Assembly: GCF_011752815.1 (NCBI RefSeq)
Contig: NZ_VWWV01000004.1
Coordinates: 248,001 to 312,000, forward strand
Direction of reading: 5' to 3'
DNA length: 64,000 nucleotides
Source: Enterobacter sp. Cy-643
GTDB lineage: Bacteria > Pseudomonadota > Gammaproteobacteria > Enterobacterales > Enterobacteriaceae
Numbering within the stretch: the stretch's first letter is position 1; each line of letters opens with the position of its first letter. A model generated the notes under the pieces. The model saw only the letters and a list, made by a program, of their open reading frames with translations, searched no databases and had not been told where the DNA came from. Shown here piece by piece: positions 1 to 7,269 of the stretch. A program made the position numbers and the translations under genes.

Positions 1-277
1 GCTGGAAAATAAAGAGATGCTTAAAGCGAAGTATGATATCCCAAGACCTGCATCTTACGGTGGCTATACGATTGATTTTTGGCTATTCGGTGAGGGCTAT
101 AAAGAAGAGGGGAAGTATGACCGACTCTGTTTCGATGATATGAAAACAAAAGTTAACTGCATTGATAAGGATGTGGTTTTCATTGTTGACTACAGTAAAA
201 ATATGGGGTTAGAGCTCACTGTTAATGGCAGTGTCTACAGGCTGGAAGAAAATGGCAATCTTATAAAAATATATTGA
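1..277 (+). CDS. DUF943 family protein, 3' part only (5' end outside window)
   Basis: The reading frame is open from base 2 to the stop at 275-277, and the first residues visible (LENKEMLKAKYDIPRP) match the middle of the next gene. This is therefore the C-terminal about 92 residues of a gene that begins before the window, not a small gene starting at the ATG at 17. It belongs to the DUF943 family of putative inner-membrane proteins, whose function is unknown. It is a tandem duplicate of the gene at 335. The two copies differ at 4 of the first 57 shared residues and at 14 of the next 21, and are identical over the last 13. The DNA is AT-rich compared with the rest of the window. Confidence 0.8.
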   Translation, partial: LENKEMLKAKYDIPRPASYGGYTIDFWLFGEGYKEEGKYDRLCFDDMKTKVNCIDKDVVFIVDYSKNMGLELTVNGSVYRLEENGNLIKIY

Positions 278-334
278 GAGCACTTTTTATTGATGATTAA
301 TGTCACGGGGATAATTGATATCACAGGGGGCGCA

Positions 335-793
335 ATGAAATTAAAAAATAAGAAATCACTTTCCTTGCTAGTTGTGGCGAGCTGTGTGTTAGCAGGTTAC
401 CTGCTATTGCAGTCATTTCGCCCGGTGGAGATTGTCGCTGTTCATCAGAGAAATACCTATAGCAGTGTTTTAGTTAAAAATTTCCCTTTTACGAAAAAAG
501 GGAAAATAAACTGGTGGCTGGAAAACAAGGATATGCTGAAAGCCAGGTATGATATCCCCAGACCTGCATCCTACGGTGGCTACACTATTATTTTTTGGCT
601 GTTCGGTGAGGGATATAAAGAGGAGGGAAAGTATGATCGACTCTGTTTCGATGATATGGAAACAAAAGTCAACTGCATTGATAAAGATTCAGTTTTTAGA
701 ATCAGCAACAGCAAAAATAGAGGGGTTACGTTCACGTTTGATGATGGTATTTATAGGCTGGAAGAAAATGGCAATCTTATAAAGATATATTGA
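335..793 (+). CDS. DUF943 family putative membrane protein
   Basis: A 152-residue protein with a basic N-terminus, one hydrophobic segment at about residues 9-25 (signal anchor) and a soluble remainder rich in aromatic and charged residues. The pattern RPVEIVAVHQ, NFPFTKKGKINWW, YDIPRPASYGGYTI, CFDDM, CIDKD is typical of DUF943, an enterobacterial family of unknown function. I chose the ATG at 335 over the in-frame ATG at 290 because an AGGGGG ribosome-binding site lies at 325-330 and the hydrophobic segment then starts near the N-terminus. The gene follows a truncated paralogue by 57 bases in the same orientation. Such tandem runs suggest diversification, but no partner toxin or secretion gene is visible here. 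Confidence 0.8.
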   Translation: MKLKNKKSLSLLVVASCVLAGYLLLQSFRPVEIVAVHQRNTYSSVLVKNFPFTKKGKINWWLENKDMLKARYDIPRPASYGGYTIIFWLFGEGYKEEGKYDRLCFDDMETKVNCIDKDSVFRISNSKNRGVTFTFDDGIYRLEENGNLIKIY

Positions 794-899
794 TGACCTC
801 TTTTTTATTAATGACTACTGTGGCGGGCGTCATTAAATATGCAGAAAGGAAAAAAATAATGAAGTACTTTCTCTGCTATTCAAGCATAAGAACATCTCT

Positions 900-934
900 C
901 AGCCCGGCTGGTGAAAATCACACAATCCGGGCTG
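900..934. terminator. Possible hairpin between DUF943 gene and omptin gene
   Basis: CAGCCCGG at 900-907 pairs with CCGGGCTG at 927-934 across a 19-base loop. It lies between two convergent genes (ends at 793 and 964). Neither flank has a strong T-run, so termination is only a possibility. Confidence 0.3.
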
Positions 935-963
935 AGTTTCCTCAACTTGATCTGCAAAACCCT

Positions 964-1896
964 TTAGAAGCGATACTGAATTCCGACGCCATAGGTGTAG
1001 CTGTCGTTACTCAGGCCCGCTGACCCGCTGCCCTGGGTCCAGGTTTCCCCGGTATTATTATCGTGGGTTTTGGTTGAAGCTTTTGCTTCAGCAAAACGTG
1101 TCCAGGTTAATTCCGTGTACAGCCGGGTATTTGGTGTGACGTAATAACCGGCCGAGACGGTTGCAGCGTAATAATTGGAATGGCTACTTTTTTCGCTAAA
1201 GCTCAGCTGACGCATATAGTGCTCGTCATTATCCTGCGCGTTAACCAGCGGGCTGAATTTAAATTGCCCTGCAATATCAAAATCCTGATAGCGATAGCTG
1301 CTGGTCAGCCCAATATACGGCACGCTGAATTTCTGGCTATAACCAATCCCCGGTTTCCCGGCAGGGAATTCACCGACAAGTGCACCGTTGAAATAATTAT
1401 ATGAGCCGCCTCTGGCCGTCCAGCTATAGCGTGTTTCCTGGTAACCGGTGACGATGCCGAGATTATAAGTCGGTTCCTTCAACAGCCAGCCGGTCAGGTT
1501 GAGATCGAACTGATTGGCGTAATTCAGGCTGGTATCAGGGTGGGTGGATTTGTCACTCCAGCGGCTCTGGCCAGGCGTTTGCCAGTCATAGTCGGACATA
1601 TGTGAGCCGCGAGAGGCGAAGGTTGTCCAGCCGTTAGCATTGAGGGTGATGTAGCGCTGTGCGTCCCAGCTAATACCGCCTTTAATAATAGGGGTATTTT
1701 TTATTTTCCATTTTAGTTCACTTAATTTACTGCCATCGCCTTGATTATAAACGAGCTCTTTAGATTCTCCGTTTAAAACGCTGGTGGAAATATTCGTGGT
1801 AACTGCATCGGGTGAAAAATTAAAGCTGGTTGAAGCGAGCAGCGCCGGGCTAAACAGCAATGCGGCGGCTACAGGCAGGTATTTTTGCTTGTGCAT
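964..1896 (-). CDS. Omptin family outer-membrane protease (OmpT/Pla/PgtE type)
   Basis: Outer-membrane aspartyl-type endoprotease of 310 residues, the usual omptin length. Residues 1-21 form a signal peptide (KQKYLPVAAALLFSPALLA). The omptin catalytic pairs are visible: two Asp in SHMSDYDW (D102, D104) and the Asp/His pair in DNDEHYM (D224, H226), matching D83/D85 and D210/H212 of mature OmpT. The protein ends in the aromatic residues YRF expected for a beta-barrel. Omptins cleave at basic residues and act on antimicrobial peptides or host proteins, and they need rough LPS for activity. The sequence does not show which omptin subtype this is. The long intergenic region upstream and its AT-rich surroundings fit an acquired gene. 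Confidence 0.9.
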   Translation of the reverse strand: MHKQKYLPVAAALLFSPALLASTSFNFSPDAVTTNISTSVLNGESKELVYNQGDGSKLSELKWKIKNTPIIKGGISWDAQRYITLNANGWTTFASRGSHMSDYDWQTPGQSRWSDKSTHPDTSLNYANQFDLNLTGWLLKEPTYNLGIVTGYQETRYSWTARGGSYNYFNGALVGEFPAGKPGIGYSQKFSVPYIGLTSSYRYQDFDIAGQFKFSPLVNAQDNDEHYMRQLSFSEKSSHSNYYAATVSAGYYVTPNTRLYTELTWTRFAEAKASTKTHDNNTGETWTQGSGSAGLSNDSYTYGVGIQYRF

Positions 1897-2408
1897 GATG
1901 TATCGTTCTGTTTTCTATCACATTGGTTTGGTGTTGCAAAAAATAAACCTGTACGGACAGGTATAAGGCCGTAAGGATTTATTGTTGCGCGATAAATTAT
2001 GTTGTTGAAAATTATTATTAGTTTGTCTTGCCAGGCAAAACGGAAGCTATTTTATGGACCGTTCCTTGACAGGGGAAAGATTATTTTCTACCGGCTAATA
2101 TTTGAGCGGTGAATCGTTTGATTTTAAAGAAAATTAAAATTGTAGCTTTTTGTTACAAGGATATATCATAACTATTCATATGTATTTATTGAAGAAATTT
2201 AACTTAAGTCGCGTTTAGTGAATTTAAATATGTAAGCGAACTAATAATTATTTGGCGATGAAAGCTCTGCTGCCCGTAGCATATTCATTTCATTCTCTTT
2301 TTTACAGGGTACGCGCTACCGTGCGGCTGAGCACTCGGCGTAATATCGATAAAACGTTAAGCTGCTACCCTGCAGACCGACACTACACACTTTGACCAGG
2401 AATGACTT
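1897..2408. other. 512-base AT-rich intergenic region
   Basis: I see no credible gene here. It must hold the omptin promoter (leftward) and the promoter of the acetyltransferase at 2409 (rightward). It contains the inverted repeat at 1947-1962 and a small TTGCC-A-GGCAA palindrome near 2028-2038. The base composition is clearly AT-rich up to about 2280 and becomes typical of the rest of the window after that. Confidence 0.6.
1947..1962. promoter_or_regulatory. Inverted repeat upstream of omptin gene, candidate operator
   Basis: ACCTGT-ACGG-ACAGGT is a perfect 6-bp inverted repeat with a 4-base spacer, 51 bases upstream of the omptin start codon. This is a usual position for a transcription-factor site. 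It does not match the direct-repeat PhoP box known upstream of some omptin genes, and I cannot name the regulator. Confidence 0.35.
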
Positions 2409-2945
2409 ATGGAGCCGTTACTGACCACCCCGCGCCTGACGCTGCGCAAGTTTACCCGTGCCGATTTACCCGTTTTTATTGAATACCGCAACCAGCCGGA
2501 AGTCGCTCGCTACCAAAGCTGGGACGACTTCAGCCAGGCCGATGCCGAGGCGTTCTATGCCCAGCAAGAGCCGCTGGACTTTAATACCGACGAAAGCTGG
2601 TTCCAGATTGCGGTGGTGCGCAGTGAAGACCAGCGTTTATTGGGTGACGTTGCCGTGCACTTTTTTGATGAAGGCCAGCAGGCAGAGTTAGGGATGACCT
2701 TTGACGAACGCCATCAGCGTCAGGGCTTTGCTTTTGAAGCTTTGCGCGGCACGATTGATCTGTTGTTCACCACCTTCAACAAGCATCGCCTGGTGGCGAC
2801 GGTTGATGCCAGGAATGACGCCGCCGCTGGCCTGCTGGAAAAGCTAGGTTTTCGTCGCGAAGCACATTTTCACAAGAATATTTTCTTTAAAGGTGAGTGG
2901 GGGGATGAATATGCCTATGCGCTATTGCGCAGCGAGTGGAAATAA
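2409..2945 (+). CDS. GNAT family N-acetyltransferase (RimJ/RimL-like)
   Basis: A 178-residue single-domain GNAT protein of the Acetyltransf_3 type. The N-terminus TPRLTLRKFTRADLPVF is typical of RimJ/RimL-like enzymes. The acetyl-CoA binding segment is the ERHQRQGFAFEALRGTIDLLF stretch at about residues 98-118, with the Q-x-x-G/A core, followed by VDARNDAAAGLLEKLGFRREA (about 136-156), which is the conserved C-terminal beta-strand/helix. The substrate cannot be read from sequence. An AGGA lies 8-11 bases before the ATG. The gene stands alone and ends in a terminator hairpin. Confidence 0.85.
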   Translation: MEPLLTTPRLTLRKFTRADLPVFIEYRNQPEVARYQSWDDFSQADAEAFYAQQEPLDFNTDESWFQIAVVRSEDQRLLGDVAVHFFDEGQQAELGMTFDERHQRQGFAFEALRGTIDLLFTTFNKHRLVATVDARNDAAAGLLEKLGFRREAHFHKNIFFKGEWGDEYAYALLRSEWK

Positions 2946-2947
2946 AC

Positions 2948-2980
2948 AATGGCCTGCTTAGCGGGCCATTATTGTTATTT
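2948..2980 (+). terminator. Rho-independent terminator after GNAT gene
   Basis: AATGGCC at 2948-2954 pairs with GGCCATT at 2964-2970 around a 9-base loop, followed by ATTGTTATTT. It begins 2 bases after the stop codon. Confidence 0.65.
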
Positions 2981-3089
2981 CACAGCAATAATAGCCAAAA
3001 TAGTCGTGAGCTACTGCAATATTCACCGATCGTTATTTTATGATTTTGTGCGTTTTAATTTAGCACCCAAGGCGATGTTTAGCTTTTGT

Positions 3090-3119
3090 TTAACTTTTAA
3101 TTTACATTCTTACTATACT
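3090..3119 (+). promoter_or_regulatory. Candidate sigma-70 promoter for Kdo hydroxylase gene
   Basis: TTAACT at 3090-3095 and TATACT at 3114-3119 are separated by 18 bases, about 130 bases upstream of the start codon. The -10 is good and the -35 is weak. Confidence 0.35.
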
Positions 3120-3250
3120 CGCTCTAATCCCTTTCAGGTATGTATTCGCTGTCTTCCGGCGGCGTGGTTCTATTCGTCTTTCAAAAAATAACATGTTCCG
3201 GAAATTCATCTGTTAAAGACATTGTCCGGAGCAGTGGCAAGGACATCAAT

Positions 3251-4144
3251 ATGTCAGATTTAAACATCACTCTTGATACCGCGGCCCTGACGCATCCGCT
3301 TTCTCAATGGGGCAATACGGCGGCTGAATCCGTTGTGAGCGAGCTGGAGCAGGGCAAAGTTGTCTTTCTGCCGCAGCTGGCGTTTGCGCTGACCGAACAG
3401 GAAACCGCGCTGCTGAACCCGGCTGTTGTTGACCCGAAACGTAAAAACATTAGCTACCAGCCCCTAAAGGATAAACTGACCGGCGTGGCTGTAGCCGAGC
3501 AGGAGCCAGAAGTTCGCGCCCTGCTAAAACGGCATTACGAATCTTGCCTGCAGCTGATTGCCACTCTTCTGCCGGAATACCAGCAGGTGCTACATTCGCC
3601 GACCAACAGCCTGCGCCTGCACCCCGTTAAGCAGTGGACGCAGAACACTTCCTGGCGTAAGGACGACAGCCGCCTGCACGTGGACGCGTTCCCGTCCCGG
3701 CCTAACTATGGCGAGCGCATCCTGCGTATTTTCACCAATATCAATCCGGCCGGTGAGAGCCGTAGCTGGCGCGTAGGCGAAGCGTTCCCGACGCTGGCCG
3801 AGCGCTTCCTGCCGCGCCTGAAAAGCTATTCCCCGGCCAGCAGCTGGCTGCAGAACGCCGTCGGCATCACCAAAACTCGCCGCAGCCACTACGATCACCT
3901 GATGCTGCAGATGCACGACGCCATGAAGGCCGATGCGGATTATCAGAAGCAGGGCCCGCAGGTGGCCATTGATTTCCCACCGGGCAGCAGCTGGATCTGT
4001 TTCTCCGACCAGACGCCGCATGCCGCGATGGGCGGGCAGTTTATGCTGGAGCAGACGTTTTTACTGCCGGTAGACGCCATGCAAAATCCACAGCATTCCC
4101 CGCTGAAGGTGCTGGAAGGGCTGCTGCGTCAGCCGCTGATTTAG
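3251..4144 (+). CDS. kdoO: Kdo hydroxylase family protein, Fe(II)/2-oxoglutarate dioxygenase
   Basis: A 297-residue protein of the Kdo 3-hydroxylase family (KdoO of Burkholderia and Yersinia). This enzyme converts a Kdo residue of lipid A-Kdo2 to D-glycero-D-talo-oct-2-ulosonic acid (Ko) in the LPS inner core, using oxygen, Fe(II) and 2-oxoglutarate. The metal-binding facial triad is visible: H143 and D145 in RLHVDAFPSRPNYGERILRIF, and H257 in SDQTPHAAMGGQFMLEQT. I chose the ATG at 3251 because AAGGA lies at 3239-3243 and the upstream extension shows no family features. No signal peptide is apparent. The gene is monocistronic and ends in a strong terminator. E. coli K-12 lacks it at this locus. 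Confidence 0.85.
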   Translation: MSDLNITLDTAALTHPLSQWGNTAAESVVSELEQGKVVFLPQLAFALTEQETALLNPAVVDPKRKNISYQPLKDKLTGVAVAEQEPEVRALLKRHYESCLQLIATLLPEYQQVLHSPTNSLRLHPVKQWTQNTSWRKDDSRLHVDAFPSRPNYGERILRIFTNINPAGESRSWRVGEAFPTLAERFLPRLKSYSPASSWLQNAVGITKTRRSHYDHLMLQMHDAMKADADYQKQGPQVAIDFPPGSSWICFSDQTPHAAMGGQFMLEQTFLLPVDAMQNPQHSPLKVLEGLLRQPLI

Positions 4145-4161
4145 TCATAATGATCGCGTGC

Positions 4162-4187
4162 AAAAAGCCGCTGTTGCGGCTTTTTTA
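4162..4187 (+). terminator. Rho-independent terminator after kdoO
   Basis: AAAAAGCCGC (4162-4171), loop TGTT, GCGGCTTTTTT (4176-4186). A strong stem with a T-tract, 18 bases after the stop codon. Its A-run also lets it work from the opposite strand. Confidence 0.85.
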
Positions 4188-4224
4188 TTGGTAATCCGTA
4201 GAGGCAAGACTAAGACTGCGCTAT

Positions 4225-4605
4225 TTATTTTCTGAAGTAAGTCATGATTTTCTGTAGAAATGACGGTAATACTTCTTTCTTTGCCCATGATGGATTAAGT
4301 AAATCATCGGACGACAAATATAAGTTGCCCTCATCGTCCAGGACTTTTGCATTGAGCGCGGCGGCGATATCCAGCATTTTGCAATACAACCCCTGAGCAG
4401 GCGATTTTGCAGAAATATTCCCTGTATGCCAGTCCAGCCAGTTAATTTCATCCCCTCGCCAGATGACATGATAGGGTCCATTTATGGGCGAAAAACTGAG
4501 CTCAGGATCGTTATTTACATACTGAACCCATTCTTCTGCAAGAATAGAATTACTCTCCCCATCCCATGCATGTTCCGTCCTGGTGATATGCATTTCCCAG
4601 CCCAT
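4225..4605 (-). CDS. Uncharacterised 126-residue protein
   Basis: I do not recognise a named family with certainty. The protein is small, acidic in its middle and rich in Trp (YHVIWRGDEINWLDWHTGNISAKSP), with no signal peptide or membrane segment. The layout (short N-terminal strand MHITRTEHAWD, a 'DPELSFS' motif, a Trp-rich strand pair, then a helix KMLDIAAALNAKVLDDEGNLY) resembles widespread small proteobacterial hypothetical proteins of immunity-protein-like size. That resemblance is from memory and the function is unknown. The start at 4605 is supported by GGAG 9 bases upstream; an internal Met at residue 5 has no such site. It is a single gene convergent with kdoO. Confidence 0.65.
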   Translation of the reverse strand: MGWEMHITRTEHAWDGESNSILAEEWVQYVNNDPELSFSPINGPYHVIWRGDEINWLDWHTGNISAKSPAQGLYCKMLDIAAALNAKVLDDEGNLYLSSDDLLNPSWAKKEVLPSFLQKIMTYFRK

Positions 4606-4688
4606 AATATATCTCCGCTTTGTACATTATTTTTGATATCAGTTTATGCAAAGATAAATATCATGGCTGGGTGTTTTTCCACAGATAT

Positions 4689-4720
4689 AAAAAAGGCCAG
4701 AGTGACCTCCAGCCTTTTTT
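4689..4720 (-). terminator. Rho-independent terminator of gor
   Basis: On the minus strand AAAAAAGGC and GCCTTTTTT form a 9-bp stem around a 14-base loop, starting about 18 bases after the gor stop codon and ending in a T-run. Confidence 0.8.
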
Positions 4721-4737
4721 GTCTATCCCGAGAGGGA

Positions 4738-6090
4738 TTAACGCATGGTGACAAACTCTTCCGCTGCGGTTGGGTGGATCGCCACGGTGTTGTCGAAGTC
4801 TTTCTTGGTCGCGCCCATTTTCAGCGCCACGGCGAAGCCCTGCAGGATTTCATCCATGCCGAAGCCAATGCCGTGGATCCCGACGATTTTCTCGTCCGGG
4901 CCCGCACAGACCAGCTTCATGCGGCACGGCTGGCGGTGAGAGGTCACGGCGGTGTACATGGCGGTGAAGGAGGATTTATAGACCTTCACGTTGTCGTCGC
5001 CGTACTGCTCGCGCGCCTGGGGTTCGGTCAGGCCAACTGTACCGATTGGCGGGTGGCTGAACACCACGGTTGGCACATTGCTGTAGTCCAGATGCTCGTC
5101 CGGCTTGTTGTTAAACAGGCGCTCAGACAGGCGACGACCGGCGGCAACGGCAACCGGGGTCAGCTCAACCGCACCGGTGTTATCGCCCACGGCATAAATG
5201 CCCGGCACGTTGGTGTTCTGGAACTTATCTACCTTGATGTAGCCTTTGGCGTCCAGCTCAACGCCGGTTACCTGCAGGTTGAAGTTATCGTTAGCCGGTT
5301 CGCGGCCGATCGCCCAAATCAGGGTGTCGACGGTTTCCGCCCGGCCATCTTCCAGCTCAAGCGTCAGGCTGCCGTCTGCATTCTTCACGACCGCTTTCGG
5401 AATCGCGTGGGTGTGCAGGGTTGGGCCTTCTGCTTCGATGACTTCCAGCAGTGTTTCAACGATCAGCGGGTCGAAGGTGCGCAGCGGCGCATGTTTGCGC
5501 ACGAACAGGTGCGTTTCTGAACCCAGCGCGTTAATCACGCCCGCGATTTCCACCGCGATGTAGCCCGCGCCAACAACCGCCACGCGTTTTGGCAGGCCCG
5601 GCAGCTCAAAGAAGCCGTCGGAGTCGATGCCGTACTCAGCGCCAGGGATGTTCGGGTGGCTTGGGCGGCCGCCGGTAGCGATCAGAATATGGTCTGCGGT
5701 GATGGTTTCGCCGTTAACTTCCACGGTGTGGGCATCAACGAACTTCGCAAAGCCGCGGATCACGTCCACTTTATTCTTGCCCAGTACGTTGTCGTAAGAG
5801 GTATGAATACGGTCGATATAGGCGGTGCGGCTGGCGATCAGCTTGTCCCAGTCGAAGTGGTTCAGCGTGGTGTCAAAGCCGTAGTCCGGGCCGTAGTTGT
5901 GGATCGCTTCGGCGATCTGCGCCGCATGCCACATCACTTTTTTAGGCACACAGCCGACGTTCACGCAGGTACCGCCCAGATCTTTCGCCTCAATCAGGGC
6001 GCATTTCTGCCCATACATGGCCGCACGGTTAATCGAGGCGATACCGCCGCTGCCGCCGCCAATGGCGAGGTAGTCATAATGTTTGGTCAT
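4738..6090 (-). CDS. gor: Glutathione-disulfide reductase
   Basis: Cytosolic FAD enzyme of 450 residues, the length of E. coli Gor, that reduces glutathione disulfide with NADPH. The N-terminal FAD-binding [14 protein letters not shown] is at about residues 11-24. The redox-active disulfide is C42/C47 in [13 protein letters not shown]. The NADPH-binding [12 protein letters not shown] is near residue 175, and the C-terminal active-site histidine is in [12 protein letters not shown]. It lies next to rlmJ on the same strand, separated by 141 bases that contain a short palindromic repeat, as in related enterobacteria. It ends at its own terminator. Confidence 0.97.
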   Translation of the reverse strand: MTKHYDYLAIGGGSGGIASINRAAMYGQKCALIEAKDLGGTCVNVGCVPKKVMWHAAQIAEAIHNYGPDYGFDTTLNHFDWDKLIASRTAYIDRIHTSYDNVLGKNKVDVIRGFAKFVDAHTVEVNGETITADHILIATGGRPSHPNIPGAEYGIDSDGFFELPGLPKRVAVVGAGYIAVEIAGVINALGSETHLFVRKHAPLRTFDPLIVETLLEVIEAEGPTLHTHAIPKAVVKNADGSLTLELEDGRAETVDTLIWAIGREPANDNFNLQVTGVELDAKGYIKVDKFQNTNVPGIYAVGDNTGAVELTPVAVAAGRRLSERLFNNKPDEHLDYSNVPTVVFSHPPIGTVGLTEPQAREQYGDDNVKVYKSSFTAMYTAVTSHRQPCRMKLVCAGPDEKIVGIHGIGFGMDEILQGFAVALKMGATKKDFDNTVAIHPTAAEEFVTMR

Positions 6091-6170
6091 GATGTTTCCC
6101 TTTTGAGTCGAAAATTAGGCGCGATTGTAACGCGCCGGGATAAAGGTTCTACCGATTACTGTAATAGCCA

Positions 6171-6215
6171 CGTCATACTTCAAGCTGTAGCGCGGTTGGC
6201 TGCAGCTCGAATTAT
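6171..6215. repeat. Short (45-bp) derivative of a dispersed palindromic repeat
   Basis: The segment begins CGTCATACTTCAAGCTG and ends GCAGCTCGAATTAT. The two ends are near inverted copies of each other, and both match the ends of the 113-bp element at 53207-53319, including the internal GTTGGCTGC. It appears to be an internally deleted copy of that element in the rlmJ-gor spacer. The longer family resembles palindromic intergenic repeats described in Yersinia and other enterobacteria; the family name is not certain. Confidence 0.6.
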
Positions 6216-6231
6216 CGGGGGGCTAGCGTTC

Positions 6232-7074
6232 TTATTCCGGCACAATCCAGCTCAGCGTGGTGGAACCGGTGCCCGCTGGCACCAGCTTTTTGTGCAGCCA
6301 CGGCAGCACGTTCGCCATTTGCTGTTCCAGCTTCCACGGCGGGTTAATCACAATCATGCCTGAAGCCGTCATGCCCCGCTGGTCGCTGTCCGGGCGAACC
6401 GCCAGCTCGATCTGCAGGATGCGGCGGATGCCGGTCTCTTCCAGGTCGCGGATCATGCGTTTGATTTGCTGACGCAGCACCACCGGGTACCACAGCGCGT
6501 AGGTGCCTGTGGCAAAGCGCTTATAACCTTCGGCAATCCCTTTCACCACGTCCTGGTAGTCGGTTTTGATCTCATACGGTGGGTCGATGAGGATCAGGCC
6601 GCGACGGGAAACCGGCGGCAGCTTGGCTTTCAGCTGCTGGTAGCCGTCGGCGCGCTCGACGCGGGCCCGGTCGTCTTTCTGGAACTCAGAGCGCAGCAGC
6701 GGGAAGTCGGACGGATGCAGTTCGGTCAGCTGCAGGCTATCCTGCTCGCGCAGCAGGTGGCGGGCAATCAACGGAGAGCCAGGGTAATAACGCAGGTTGC
6801 CGCTGCGGTTCAGATGCTTCACCGCGCCAATATAGGCTTCCAGTTCGGCAGGCAAATCGTCCTGCTGCCAGATGCGGGAGATACCTTCCAGATACTCGCC
6901 GGTGCGCTCCGCATGTTCGCTGCTCAGCTGGTAACGACCGGCGCCTGCGTGAGTGTCGAGATAGAGAAACGGTTTCTCCTTCTCTTTAAGCGATTCAATA
7001 ATCAGGCTTTGAACGGTGTGTTTTAGTACGTCGGCATGGTTACCGGCGTGAAAGCTGTGGCGATAGCTGAGCAT
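6232..7074 (-). CDS. rlmJ: 23S rRNA (adenine(2030)-N6)-methyltransferase
   Basis: A 280-residue SAM-dependent methyltransferase that modifies A2030 of 23S rRNA. The N-terminus MLSYRHSFHAGNHADVLKH is diagnostic for RlmJ. The catalytic N6-adenine motif DPPYE is at about residues 164-168, and the SAM-binding region includes YLDTHAGAGRY near residue 38. It is transcribed toward gor and divergent from the acid phosphatase gene. The size and the neighbouring gor agree with E. coli (formerly yhiR). Confidence 0.96.
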   Translation of the reverse strand: MLSYRHSFHAGNHADVLKHTVQSLIIESLKEKEKPFLYLDTHAGAGRYQLSSEHAERTGEYLEGISRIWQQDDLPAELEAYIGAVKHLNRSGNLRYYPGSPLIARHLLREQDSLQLTELHPSDFPLLRSEFQKDDRARVERADGYQQLKAKLPPVSRRGLILIDPPYEIKTDYQDVVKGIAEGYKRFATGTYALWYPVVLRQQIKRMIRDLEETGIRRILQIELAVRPDSDQRGMTASGMIVINPPWKLEQQMANVLPWLHKKLVPAGTGSTTLSWIVPE

Positions 7075-7194
7075 GAGGGATGGTGTTCCGCAAATAAGAA
7101 AACAAATTTCCCACAGTTTACCGCAGATTGCGGCGGATTACCGCCCGGGCGCGGCGCTGTTTCAGTTGGGGAGAAAGCGTTTCAAAACATAACG

Positions 7195-7216
7195 GTGTCA
7201 TAAAAATGTCAAATCA
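7195..7216 (+). promoter_or_regulatory. PhoB box upstream of acid phosphatase gene
   Basis: Two adjacent 11-bp repeats, GTGTCATAAAA (7195-7205) and ATGTCAAATCA (7206-7216), closely follow the Pho-box consensus CTGTCATAAAA-CTGTCAT. They lie 53 bases before the start codon. By family knowledge this predicts induction under phosphate starvation. Confidence 0.75.
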
Positions 7217-7269
7217 CCAGGATAGCGTCGCTGCCAGGCAAGGTAATCGTTTGAATAAAAGGAAAAATA

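Larger units (their letters stand above)
2946..3250. other. 305-base intergenic region between acetyltransferase and Kdo hydroxylase genes
   Basis: It holds the acetyltransferase terminator at its left end and a plausible sigma-70 promoter for the Kdo hydroxylase gene near 3090-3119. In-frame extensions upstream of 3251 and a short ORF at 2949 overlap these signals and are not supported as genes. Confidence 0.5.

Noticed and set aside
790-1023. 77-residue ORF after the DUF943 gene
   Set aside because: It runs through the convergent 3' end of the omptin gene and a hairpin, and has no convincing ribosome-binding site.
1945-1970. PhoP box upstream of the omptin gene
   Set aside because: A TAAACC half-site is present, but the second half at the required spacing does not match.
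2949-3191. 80-residue ORF after the acetyltransferase gene
   Set aside because: Its start lies inside a terminator stem and it covers the kdoO promoter region; no protein features.
4426-5520. 364-residue ORF opposite gor
   Set aside because: Antisense shadow of a fully conserved gene in GC-rich DNA.
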